Shown: positions 15,301-27,000 of the stretch, piece by piece
Layout of the letters: each line of letters opens with the position of its first letter
Numbering within the stretch: the stretch's first letter is position 1
Assembly: GCA_013396525.1 (NCBI GenBank)
Contig: VWYX01000082.1
Coordinates: forward strand, 1,226,820 to 1,290,819
Length of the DNA: 64,000 nucleotides
Origin: Chaetorhynchus papuensis
Taxonomy: Eukaryota; Chordata; Aves; Passeriformes; Rhipiduridae
Direction: 5' to 3'
Position numbers and translations under genes: made by a program
Notes under the pieces: model-generated
Seen by the model: the letters and a program-made list of their open reading frames with translations, nothing else
Databases searched by the model: none
What the model was told of the DNA's origin: nothing

Positions 15301-18300
15301 TGTCTGAGTTAGAATTTTCTAAGCTATTTCTTAAAGACTTTTTTTGATTACTCTTTGATTTAATGTTTCCAGTCCCCTTCAGACAAACAAGGCAACTGAA
15401 GACTTGCATACTGGGCAATAGGCAATGTAGTTCTTAAATGTGGCCAAATACAGAAGGAAGTATGGGCTAGTCCCAGCTTGGCTTGTCTTTCAGTGAGAAG
15501 TAAAGAAGAAGAAGGTAAAACAGCTTTCTTTATGGTATTAAAAATCTTAGTAGACAACTCAACCAAGTCTAATCCACTATTTGATTAGAAAATTCTGTTG
15601 TTTTAGTTTAAAACACTGCTTCAAGGGCAGACATTTTTAGTACTATTATGATGGAGTATTTTAATTTAAATTATTACAGTATACTAAATACAGAATATCA
15701 GTGAAGTATATTTCTCCATTAATAATTTACCCTTCTTTCTAGGCATTTTAATTTACAATCCATGAATGGTTTAGGACAGTACAAATTCAGTCCATTGAAC
15801 AACAGATGAAATAATGTGTGTGATCTCATATTTGAGTTATGGATATATTTTTTCATGAGACCCAGGAAGAGAATAGCTGTGCCAGTATGGAGCCATTCTT
15901 GGGTGTTGAAGCCTTGTTACAATGTAAGACTATTTAGGGTGGATGTCCAACTGTGCTAATGTAGCAGTACTGCCAAAAAAAAAAAATAGTACAAAATTCA
16001 AGCTTATTTGCTAGGAGGGAAAAAAAGAGTAATCAAAAAAAATTAATATTTACATTCATATTTGTCACTGTCACATATAGTCAAAATAGTCACAAAATAA
16101 AGGTAAACTCTAGACTGCTAGTATGTTGATTCTTTTGTGTATTTCTTCACTTTCTTTCTCCCTTTCTTCCACTCTGTCTGTCTTCATCATAGTACTTGGG
16201 GATTAGCCTTTTGCAGGCAGACTGTGAATGTACCTAGTTCCAGATCTGAGTGTCAGGACTGAGGGCCTCTGAAAATCTGAACTGAAAACTGCACCAAAGA
16301 AAGCCTTTTTTTAACAGACATGGTAGCTGGAGCAGACTGCATTCACCCTGGCAAAGCCCTTAAACATAGCCTCTGTTTTGAGCAGTTAATTGTTTAGTCA
16401 AAAAACAAAGTCCTTAAAAAAAAAGTCAGCTGGGGGAGAGGAAACAGCCGGCAGTCTGTTTGGATTGCAGTGTGTGCTCAAGTGTCTGCCCTTCATGCTA
16501 ATGGGAGGGCTTGGGACCACTATCAGGGGGCAGGAGAGCAGAAGGCAACCCAGGTACACAGCATTGGGAAAGCTGTTGAACAAAGGGGTTTCATCACCAC
16601 CTTTTCAGCCGTGGGCAAAGGCCAAATTTTTGCATTAGATCATGGATATGTTCGGTAATGAGTTGTTTGCAGGCCAGTGTGTAAAATAGCTTACTTAGGT
16701 AATATCCAAGTCTGACTTGAGCGATAGAGCTCAGGAAGGGAGGAATCTGCAGGTAGAGGACTGACATGTGAACGGTGAGGCTTGGCTTGAGCAGGCCCCA
16801 ATATTAGGCAGCTGGGCCACATTTCAGCACAGCTGTGAGCTACTGTAGGCACCATCACGGCCACTCCAGGTCAGCCCACTTTTCTGGTACTGCACACACA
16901 CGAAGGGGTACCCTGATATAAGAGCAGAGGAAAACTCTGGTGACAAGGATGAGAAGTGTTTGTATGAATACTGTGTCAGTCACCCACTGTGCTCTTCTGC
17001 AAGCCCAAGGGCAAGGTCTAGTAAAATCCCTGTGGATGTTTCCAAATGGAGCAAGAGGAAATTGCACAAGCTTATATATAACTGCTCATGAGACAAGTTT
17101 GAGAAGCAGCCTTCAGCCCTCAGCTCTGCAGCTGCTGCACTCTGTATGGCCTTGTCATGGAGCCATCAAGACACTGCTGTGATGTGAAAGTTTCCTAAAG
17201 TATCCTGTTTCATGCTGGCAATTAACTAAATCGGCTTCACCTCATATCCAGATGAATGTTCTCTTGCACGCACTCACTTTCAGTGGCAAATGAACAACCA
17301 GTGCAGAAGTCATTTGCCTTCTGCTGTGCTGTCCTGAAGCTTGTGGCATACATTTAGGATGCCTCACGGGCTGAGGCTGATAAAAGGAGAGATCAAAAGA
17401 AATTCTGCTCTACTGATAGTGAGAAGATTCAGATCAAGAAGGTTCTTGGTGGACATAAATGTTCTATAAAAGACCTGGTGTAGTGTGTCTGCCACAGTGA
17501 TTAGGCAGTTATTAAAATATTTGAAATTATAATGTAAATCTGACAGCATTTGTCAGCCTCCTGGGGATCAATGGGCTGAGAATGCTTCAAGTGAATCTCA
17601 GAGACAGACAAGGCAACGCTCATTTCACTCATTTATATCATATGTGTGTTTGTATTCCCCAAACTAGGTAACCCTTGCATTTATCTTGACTGGCAGAAAT
17701 AGGAAAAAAGATGCGATGCATTATGATTTACCATGGCTAATCATGGTATTGAAGAGCCTACAGTGATGTGTTCATAGTCCTTCATTTGATTTCAGTGGCC
17801 ACAACTGCACATTACTGCTTCTTCTTTCCTCAGTCTTTCTGTTTGTAAAGCAGGAATAACAGCAGGTGTGAGTCACCACTGCTCTTACCCCAAAACCACA
17901 TGCACTCATTTTGCTCTTACTTGATTTTCAGGAAAACAAACTTTAGACCCGTATTTGATTGTTTCAATGGCCTCTCTCCTCTTCTGCAAGCAGCTTTTGT
18001 TTAACCTTCTCTCACATGATCTGTCAATGAAGCCCAGCCTGTAACTTTTAAGTTTAAAAATAATTCCTCACCTCACTCACAGTCTCTAACCTTATCATGG
18101 GAAATGCTTTCCAGCATGTCAGCTTGCCCTTTAGACACTACTGCTCCAAGAACAGCAGGAGACAGACAGATTTGTCTTTCATGCTATGCAACTGTTTACA
18201 GAGGCCTGCAGAAGCACAAACATCTTAGTAAAACACTAGAAGATTTATACTTCTCTGAACTTTATTACTGTTTCCCTCTCAAAATAGAAATGTTGGATCA

Positions 18301-21300
18301 TTGTTTAAAACAAAAGGCAATTTCAAATATTAAATAGTATGTGAAATCCTCCCCACATCTTCTTTGAAATCTGTAAAAATGCTTTCACTGTGATCTGTAG
18401 AGAACAGACAGGTAGTAAAAAAATTAATCTTGGTCAGAGGAACTTTACAATACAGGCTGGATTTACAACTTGAAACTTGTTAGAATAAAATTTTATATTA
18501 GGAGAGTCAGGAAATAGTAAGTACTTTTGGGTATCTTTTTAAATGTCCTTCTTAGTATAAGGAGGAAAACACACCAATTATCTTAAAATTTAGAGAAATG
18601 TCAATAAAATGTGAAAATTATTCTATATTTGTGAATTTCTACATCAACAATTCAAGATGATACTTCCCTGCACACTCCCACTATTTCTCCCAGTTAGCTT
18701 TCAAAATCACAAATCTCCCAAAACACAGAAATTACTACCTGCCAGAAATCAGGAGGAGACCCTGAGTAATGAATGAGGAATCAGTCAAATAGAAGTCTAA
18801 AATTTTAAGTATGTGAGTTACACCATGGTCAAAGCTTCAAAATTGACTTCAAATATGACTCAGTATTCAACTTCTATTAAAAAAAAAATTAAGGTAAAAG
18901 AAAAAAGAAAACAAAAGAACGCTTTTTTCACATACAAAAAAAAACCTTCTTCAAAAAACCTCACAGAAACAGAATACTGCTTTTGAGAAACCTTGACGCT
19001 GAAGTCATGGAGGACCCCCACCCGGTCTTTCTTGCAAGGCAAGCAATCCCTTGCATCATTTCCCAACTCCTGTGACTAGGTAAGACATTGAGATGCAAAC
19101 GAAGTCGTCTCTGCCTTGTTGGCCAGCAGAGAAGCTGGAATGCGGTTTCTTATCTAGCACTTGGGTGAGGAAATGGTGATTCTGGTAGATCACAAGACCG
19201 CTGAAAACAAAGAAGTGTTTCAGAAGGGTTGTGTCACTGTTCCTCAGCCATCTCCCAGGTCTTCAGAACACTCACAGAACCCTATCTGGGTTCCCTTGAA
19301 GAAAATGCTGCTTCCTTTTCTAACCTAATAATGATCCAACTAACCTCATTATGGGTTATGCTCCAGCTGAAGCAGTGTGAATCTTATATAGGGGGAATCC
19401 GAAACAAAGATTCTTAAGAGGCTACTTATGAACGAACATTGTTAATTCCAGAGGGACATTACAAACTACAGAGCCACCTCAGATCTATGGTGAGGAATGC
19501 CTAGGCTGGCAGAGAAAGCTGGTTATTTTCATGGAACTGCGTGGAAGAAGAGAAACTGCTCACGTTTATTTGGTAGCCTTTTTCCCAGGCATGCTCAAGT
19601 CAATTCAGGTTAAAAAATATCTGCAGTTCCTAAAACTTTTCCAAGTGTGCCACTAATAGTAAGTATTAAAGCAAGCAGCATAGGGATATCCCTACTGCAA
19701 TTGTCTGTCTCACATCCTCCCAGCTTTCTGAAGCAGTCAGTCTGGTTTTGGAAATTTACTGTGCTTTTTTCCCATAAGAAGAATTTTTACCATAAGGTAA
19801 AAGTCGTGATTATTTTTTAGAAAAAAAAGTTGGCCTGTATTTTTTAAAGTTTCATTTTCCTAAAGACAAATATGACTGGCATTTCTTCCACGCAAACCAG
19901 ACCCTGGGATGTAAAATCAGCACAGTCTTCTCTGCAATATAACTGTGAGTAATGCAAAAATCCATCCAACACTTTGACTAAATAAAATAAATGTCCTACC
20001 TTTGCTGTTTAGATAAAATGGCATACAAATAAACCACTTGTTTTTACTTCAGTAAAGATCATGGCTCATGAGTTACCTTGAGATTGCTGGTCTGGGGGAG
20101 CCGCTTGTACACACAGTCTTGTCACAATTGAGTGTGACATAGCTTATTCTGTTTATATTGCTCAGATGTTTTCCACATATTTCCAGCCTCCTGTAGCTTG
20201 GCAAGTCAATTGCCATTACAAAGGAGCTTAGCTTTTCTGAGTGCTGGGTTGTCTTCTTGCAGATACAGATTGGTCCCTTCCTCTGTCTATTTGTACCAGG
20301 AGAACAAAGAAGGGCAAAGATTTAAAAGTACCAAAAAAGTTTCAAAAATCCTGGATTCAAGCAAGTAGATTGGTTCCAAAGGGAGAGCATTGTGCTGCAT
20401 ATTTTCGATGTGCAGCAGCACATCTCATGTTGATGAGACCTGTCCCTGGAGATTCAATGCTGAATTGACTCCTTCAGCTTCAGAGGCAACACACTGCTAT
20501 GCAAGTTCTCGGCACTATTTAAAAATGCACGGCCTGTGTTATCTGGTAACTTGTAGGGCCTGATAGCTACAGTGCAGCTGGAAAACTTTTTGCTGTTGCA
20601 ATAGTGACATGATTAGTTATTAGAAGCTGTTGTTCCTGCGTCTTGGAAGAGTGGTATGCCTTTGGCAAAAGAGCTGGAGTTTTGCATATGTAGAGTTCCT
20701 CAAAAGCTGGAGCTTTTTTCAAAACAATTTCAAAAGTTATCCTCTGAAATGGGGAGATTTAAAGTAATGGACGAGTATCTTCCTTCACGGTTTTGATCTT
20801 TGGATTATTACAGACAGAACTCTGACTACTGTGATTAGCATGGCTAGCTAGGTCTCCTCTGAACCGGATGGCATCAGCTGAGCTTTTAAGCAGAGGAATT
20901 GAGGGAGCTCTTGATTACAGTCCTCTCTGCTAACTTAGGAGTGCATTGCTGAGTCCTCCAGAGATGTTTTCAATAGACCAAAGGCTGCTATGGCTGGTGT
21001 GACTGCAGCATAATGTCACAAGGTTGCAGGGTTTGATGGAAAATTATGAGTATCTGCCCAGTTATTAACTGTAACTGCTGCCACTGACCCTCTGTTCACT
21101 TTAGGAGACCATGACCACACTGGGCTTAGTTTGGCTTGTGAACACATCGTGGTACACAGGCAGAAGCAGGAGGGACAGTGACAGAGGGATGCCTAGTAGC
21201 TGTGTAATATGGTGTTTTTACCTTGAACAGCTGCTGCAACATGGCTGTCAGTGTTCATGTTGATGCAGTATAATAAAATCCTCAGAGAGAAAATGTGCAT

Positions 21301-21627
21301 CCAGGAGTTGGAGGCAACTCTAGGCCAGCTTACTGTCACAGGTTTATAAACGGCACTCTTGTGATGACCAAATTCTGATCATGGCTGTTGCTGTGCTGAT
21401 TTCCCTTGTATATGCTTATGTTTTTGCATCTGGGCTCTCAAACTTCCTTAGCAAAATATTTAAGGAATTGATGTATCCACACAACACTTACGACTCAGTA
21501 CAAGCCTCAGTCAACATGCTGAAGGTGAAAGTACTCCTGTCTCCTTCAAGTATTTAAAAAATTCTCAGCTAAGATTTCCCTATGTTCAATTGTTAAATAA
21601 ACTTCACAGTAAAAATGGTATCTGACT

Positions 21628-21630
<3 letters not shown>

Positions 21631-21666
<36 letters not shown>
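21631..21666. repeat. (GT)18 microsatellite
   Basis: Eighteen uninterrupted GT dinucleotides are followed by a short acgcgcacc stretch. The valine/cysteine-alternating open frame across it is a translation of the repeat, not a gene. Confidence 0.95.
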
Positions 21667-21669
<3 letters not shown>

Positions 21670-22750
21670 CGCACCAAGAGTGATCAGGAGAAGAGATAGC
21701 ACAGTGGTATCATATGTTAGCTCACTGCATGGTAACTTCCCCAAAGAGACAGGACCTCATATCATCCAGAAAAGCATCAGTTTGTCTTGGTGCATCTCAG
21801 GGCACATTACAGAACAGCAGACATGTGACTGATGGTGCAAGACCTTCTGTAATTTAGACATTACCTCCCATCATGCCAGCTAAACATCTTGTCCTTTAAG
21901 AAAAGAACTCCTTATCCACAGTTCATTGATAATTTACTTGTAGCCTTTCAATGCTCAGTCAATAGCTGTTGCACAAACAACGCCAACTTAAACAAGACCA
22001 AGAAATCTGACTGCACAAAAATTGCCAGCAAAAAGCTGTTAAGTATTTTCAAACACCACATATATCTCAAAAAAACCCCATAACCCAAAATTTTAAAAAA
22101 TCCCTTATTATGAGTCAATCAAACTAGATGATGTACATCTAACTCTCCTGAGGTATTTAAATGTGCATTGATTATGAAGTGAAAATTTTCATGCTGGAAA
22201 CGTACGAACACATAGGGAACTTGCGCAAGTACTTAAGAAAGACAAGACAACCCCTTCAACATATCTTTATGTATGTGGCTCTGTGAGGTTTCCTTGGGCC
22301 AAAGAGTGCTCCTGAGATTATGTGGGTAAGGAAACACGTATTGCTTGGTTTAGCAACACCCTGTGTGTCTTAAGGCATCAGAAAAGTGAGAAGTATATAT
22401 CATATGATTTCTTCCTTTCCACTGTTGTGTAACAGTCTGCAAACCCTGATTTTTATACTAAATACATGCTCTCAAGTTCAGCAATGTTGTCTCTACACGG
22501 GTTTAAGGGTGAACCGCTCACAAGTTGCAGTTATTCTACTACTGTAGACAAGTTCCCTGTTAAAAATCAAAGTTTGTCTACTACTGCTTACATGAAAACC
22601 AAGTCCATTCATAAACCTTCTAGTATCTCATCTGTGCTGCAACGCTTGGTGTCAGAAGCAGTGTTTTCGAGTAGGTGTTACTGGATGCTATGCGCATGAA
22701 CACTAGTCAACCTAGTGTAAAAACACCTTTTACCGAGCTTGGGTCCAGAG

Positions 22751-22828
22751 GCAGAAAAAAAAAGAGGAAAACAAACAAAACACCAAACCAAACTAAAACC
22801 AAAAAACCAAACCAAAACGAAATCCCCA
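22751..22828. repeat. A/C-rich low-complexity tract
   Basis: An almost G-free run of aaac, ccaaa and aaacc units lies about 200 bases upstream of the CTSL CpG island. It creates an artefactual lysine/proline/asparagine-rich open frame. Confidence 0.85.
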
Positions 22829-23500
22829 GCTCAGGGACAAAGAGAAAAACAGTGAAGCAGTTTTCAGATACTAAAACATGGGGGAATAAAAGGACTTTCC
22901 AGGAAATGTTTCTGGCAGCAGTGTCACCACCATGGTGCTGTGCCCAGAGGAAGATGCTTCCTCACACCTGCCTGGTGCCAGCCTCATGGAAGTGGCCCTG
23001 CCAGCCGTGTTCAACAAAAGCTCTGGCAGAGTTGCAAAGGCAGCAGCTCTCCCAGGCAGGAGGAGAGGGTTTGGGCGGCCGGGGGGCACCCAGGGCCGGG
23101 GGCACCCAGGGCCAGAGACCACCGGCAGCCGCCTCAACAACCTGACCCGAGCAGGAGCCCACACCGGGAGCACAGGGACGGGGCTGGGGCTGCCAACACC
23201 CGCTATTCGTGTCTCTTTGCCTCCAGACTGTTTTTCCTTCGTTCTGCCAGCTGCCCGCTTTAAGTCCCTCCGGGTTAATTCCACCAGGCTTAGCGTGCTG
23301 CCACTATCTCCGGCCCGCCAGCGCTCGGAGTAAATACTCGGACAAACATTGCCCAACGTAGCGGCTCCGGCGGTGCAAGATAGCCCCAGCGCGGCCCCGC
23401 ATCGCCTCCAGGCGCTCCCAGCCCCGTCCCGGGGGTGATGCGGGGGAGCCCCGGCAGACCCCGCCCCGCCCCGGGCCCGGTGGGAGGTGCGGCCCGGCCC

Positions 23501-23575
23501 GGCCGCCAATGGGCGCGGCGGGGCGGGCACGGCCGCGGCCGGGATAAGAGGGGCCGCGGAGGCCGAGCACCGTTG
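23501..23575 (+). promoter_or_regulatory. CTSL: Core promoter of CTSL: CCAAT box, GC box, weak TATA-like element
   Basis: A CCAAT motif lies at 23,506-23,510 and an Sp1-type GC box at 23,520-23,527. A GATAAG element at about 23,543 sits roughly where a TATA-like element would direct initiation near 23,570. Mammalian CTSL promoters also use CCAAT and GC boxes. The exact start site is inferred, not seen. Confidence 0.6.
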
Positions 23576-23614
23576 AGCAGAGGAGAGAGGAGAGCAGTGG
23601 GACTGTGGAGTTTG
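23572..23614 (+). other. CTSL: CTSL 5' UTR exon 1 (non-coding)
   Basis: A consensus donor (G|GTGAGC) at 23,615 pairs with an acceptor (ttggcag) ending at 23,927. This gives a 313-base intron within the 5' UTR, as in mammalian CTSL, where exon 1 is non-coding. The left boundary is approximate. Confidence 0.6.
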
Positions 23615-23937
23615 GTGAGCGCGGACTGCGAGGCGGGGGCGCGTGGAGAGGGCCGGCCTCGGCCGCGTCCTTGTCCAGCGGTGGGGCGGGCCCTGCCGAG
23701 AAGGGGCCGCCATTCCAGCCGCTCCCTCGGGAGGCTGCCGAGTGCGCACCCCGCGTCCCGGCCCCGCCGCCCGAGCTTGTTTACAGTCGCGGCCGAGGGC
23801 GGGACGGGCAGCGCGGGGTGCTCGGCTCCCGCCGGTCGCTGGCGGAGGACGCGTGGGCGGCCCCGGGTCTGGCATCCCCCCGCGCTCAGGACGCCCTGCC
23901 TGACCGCTGTTCCTCCGTCCTTGGCAGATCTGCCAGC

Positions 23938-24063
23938 ATGAACGCGATCCTCACCGCGCTTTGCCTCTGCCTGAGCGCGGTTCTCGGCGCGCCGAGGCTG
24001 GACCCCGAGCTGGACGGCCACTGGCAGCTGTGGAAGTCGTGGCACAAGAAGGACTATCATGAG
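23938..24063 (+). CDS. CTSL: CTSL coding exon (residues 1-42): signal peptide and start of propeptide
   Basis: Starts at the ATG ten bases after the exon's acceptor and ends at GAG|GTGAGC, phase 0, 126 bases. It encodes the hydrophobic leader and the first propeptide helix ([11 protein letters not shown]). Confidence 0.95.
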
Positions 24064-27000
24064 GTGAGCCCCCGGGGTGCGAGCGCTGAGCGCACGGAGC
24101 TGGGCCCCGCCAGCTGAGTCATGTCTGCTTTGTTACAACGCCGGCTATGGGCAGCTCTTGGGAAGCATAATCCTTCTCTTCCCAGGTTCCTTTCCTGTGT
24201 TCGTGCACTGACTCAGCTGCACTGTACTCGTTGTTTTTTTTTATGAGGGCGGCATAAAGACCACCTCCTAAACACCGTTCAGGCTTCCCGTTCGAGTAGT
24301 CTACATTTGCCCCAGTATTTTGAGCCTTAAAAAGCTTGTTGTCGTGCAAGAGAACTTAGAACTGCTTTCCTGAAGTACGCTCTTTTTTCGGCCCCTTAGA
24401 GGGAGGAAGGCTGGAGGAGAGCAGTGTGGGAGAAGAATCTGAAAATGATTGAAATCCATAATCTGGATCATGCATTAGGAAAACACAGCTACAAGTTGGG
24501 AATGAATCAGTTTGGAGACATGGTATGTATAGAGACATATAGTATACAGTTCTAAGTAGTGGCATGTAATAGATAGTGACTCTGTATATCGATTTGTTTC
24601 TCAGACAACTGAGGAGTTCAGACAGCTGATGAATGGTTATATACACAAGAAGAGAGAAAGAAAATACAGAGGATCCCAGTTTCTTGAGCCCAACTTCCTG
24701 GAAGCACCACGATCAGTAGATTGGAGAGAGAAGGGCTATGTAACTCCAGTTAAAGACCAGGTACTATCTCACGATGGATTTGTAACCAGTTACAGGTCTA
24801 GTTTCCCGAATGCTACGTCCACTTTCATAGGGGAAGAACACTGTACCTGTTTAATGATGCCTAGTACAAGCTTACTAAACTAAGCACCATTTTGTAACTG
24901 GCTTTGTAACTTGTGATTTCAATTTATACTTCAGGGTCAATGTGGCTCTTGCTGGGCTTTCAGCACAACAGGAGCTCTTGAAGGGCAGCACTTCAGAAAA
25001 ACCGGCAGACTTGTTTCACTGAGTGAACAGAATCTGGTGGACTGCTCTCGCCCTGAAGGGAATCAAGGCTGTAATGGTGGTCTCATGGACCAGGCTTTCC
25101 AGTATGTGCAGGATAATGGGGGCATTGATTCAGAGGAATCCTACCCATACACTGCAAAGGTGAGTGTAATATCTGAGCTTACATTCCAGGTGTCATGTCT
25201 TTTGTGTGAAAAAAATTGTGTGTTGGGAAACTCATACCTAGAAAGGAAAATGTGTGTATAGAGATCAGTGCATCTGTTATTCGTGTTGTATCTTTACTAA
25301 GAGAACCAGCATGCCTGCTAGCCCCAGTAGGAATCACATACTGCACTGGTCTTTGAGGTCAAAATCTTGACAGACCAGTTAGAAAAACTGGAGCAAGTAT
25401 TCTTATTCCTCCCCCTTGTTGTTGCCCTTCTGTCGTGCCTTATCTTGGTTGCCACACCAAACCAAGAACCCAGCCCTTGTCAACAGTGCTACTTAGTGGT
25501 AGGAGAGCAATTCATCTTCCCATAACTGACCTATTACAGAGTTGCTACCTATAGAACACCTAATTCTTGTGGCTAGTGTCATTTGAATTTTTAACAACAG
25601 TTGTTGTTAATGCCTTGGATTCTGTTTCTGGATTAAATGTGCATAAATGGAGGTAATGGACAGGCTTCTAAAATTCCTCTAATGATCTATGAAATGTTGG
25701 ACAGATACAAGAGGATGAAAGAGCAGTAGTCAGTTGTGGTATCACTTCAGAGCCTATAGTTTGTGATATTCACCTCTAAAGAGTTCTGTTCACTATGGAG
25801 GATCTTTCCTTGCAGCTTGTTTTGTGCTGTCTAAGTGGCCAATAGCAAAATACCAATTTGTTGTGAACAGCATTGATCAGGGTTCCTGTTCACCTTTGTC
25901 CCTGTAGTCTCAGTTTTTCCCAATCTTGGCTTTTCCAGGGATCCCAGTTGATTATAGGAAGTGCCTAACTTGTTGAGTACAAAAAGTAAGCAACTGAGCT
26001 GTAGTCTGTATTCCTTTAGTTAGGGAAACAACTTTAGTACTAACCTATAATGCAGGTAAGAGAAGGATGTACTTGTTTGAATCTGTTTCAGTTTCACATA
26101 ACCTGACTTCCAAACTAGGCCTCGCCTCTCCCCTGAGGTAAATCTGTGTGACATCAGTGGTTCAGGCTTTGCTTAAAAACAAAACCCCAAAATACAAACA
26201 AACAGAAAAAAACAAACCTACCAAAAAAACCCCCAAAAAACAAAAGAGCCACCCCCAAATGTTACATGTAAGGTCATGTAATACAAATTCCTAACTTCCA
26301 AATCATTCTGTACAGCTTTTCAGACTATGACATGCTAAAATTGTGGATTTTAAGTGCTTGCTCGATGAGCAGTTTCTGGATTGCTTTGTGATTAATGAAT
26401 ACTTGGCTCTCTTCCATTGCCCATTAATGCATTCTGGGCTTCTTTCCTTCCTGTAAAGATATTTGTACCAAAGAGGGCAGAGTTCCAGAATGTGATGGCC
26501 CTCTGCGCCCCAGCAAAGTTGGTGGGGATATTTTGGGTCCCATTGTCCTTTACTTTTTCTGTACTTTTGAGAAACTTGGAAGCAGTTCTTCTGTATTCCC
26601 TGTCTGTTCTCCTTGCTAAGCACTGCTGAGGCAGTTGGATCCTCTTCAGTCCATTGCTTTCAAAGCTGCTAAGTCACAGAATGTCTGGTAGTTCTGGGCT
26701 CACCTGTGTGTTAAATGGCAAACTGTGTAATAACTACAGCTTTCTCTACTTAGGATGATGAAGACTGTCGTTACAAGGCAGAATACAATGCTGCTAATGA
26801 CACTGGCTTTGTGGACATCCCTCAAGGACACGAAAGAGCTCTCATGAAAGCAGTTGCAGCTGTGGGTCCAGTGTCTGTTGCTATTGATGCAGGCCATTCT
26901 TCATTTCAGTTCTATCAGTCAGGTGGGGCTTTGTTAATTACTTCCATTCAGAGAACTGGGTTTCCTTTAATTACTCAATATTCATTACCCTACAATTCAT

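Larger units (their letters stand above)
4063..22750. other. Long intergenic stretch upstream of CTSL
   Basis: About 18.7 kb without a recognisable exon, RNA gene or mobile element. It contains a TA/CTAT microsatellite near 6.3 kb, a GT microsatellite at 21.63 kb and scattered A-runs (for example near 11.52, 15.98 and 18.88 kb). The most codon-like open stretch is at about 7,073-7,285 on the + strand, but no family could be assigned. CTSL distal regulatory elements could lie here but cannot be identified by eye. Confidence 0.5.
23050..24110. promoter_or_regulatory. CTSL: CpG island covering the CTSL promoter and first exons
   Basis: G+C and CpG content rise sharply at about 23.05 kb and fall at about 24.1 kb, just after the first coding exon. 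The island spans the 5' UTR exon, intron 1 and the exon with the start codon. This is the usual arrangement for a broadly expressed lysosomal protease. Long open frames on both strands through the island, up to 334 codons, result from the scarcity of A/T-rich stop codons and are not genes. Confidence 0.88.

Noticed and set aside
21635..21832. Cysteine/valine-repeat small protein
   Set aside because: Direct translation of the GT microsatellite.
1..22750. DAPK1 3' exons, expected from mammalian gene order upstream of CTSL
   Set aside because: No DAPK1-like peptide was recognised, so the gene is absent from the window or only untranslated sequence is present.
22871..23875. 334-codon minus-strand open frame and several other long frames over the CTSL CpG island
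   Set aside because: They overlap the CTSL promoter and exons on the opposite strand or other frames, are rich in alanine, proline, arginine and glycine as any GC-rich DNA would be, and show no domain.
24629..24883. CTSL frame running past exon 4 into the intron
   Set aside because: The extension after the GTACTA donor has no family similarity, while splicing to the next exon restores the conserved [11 protein letters not shown] junction.
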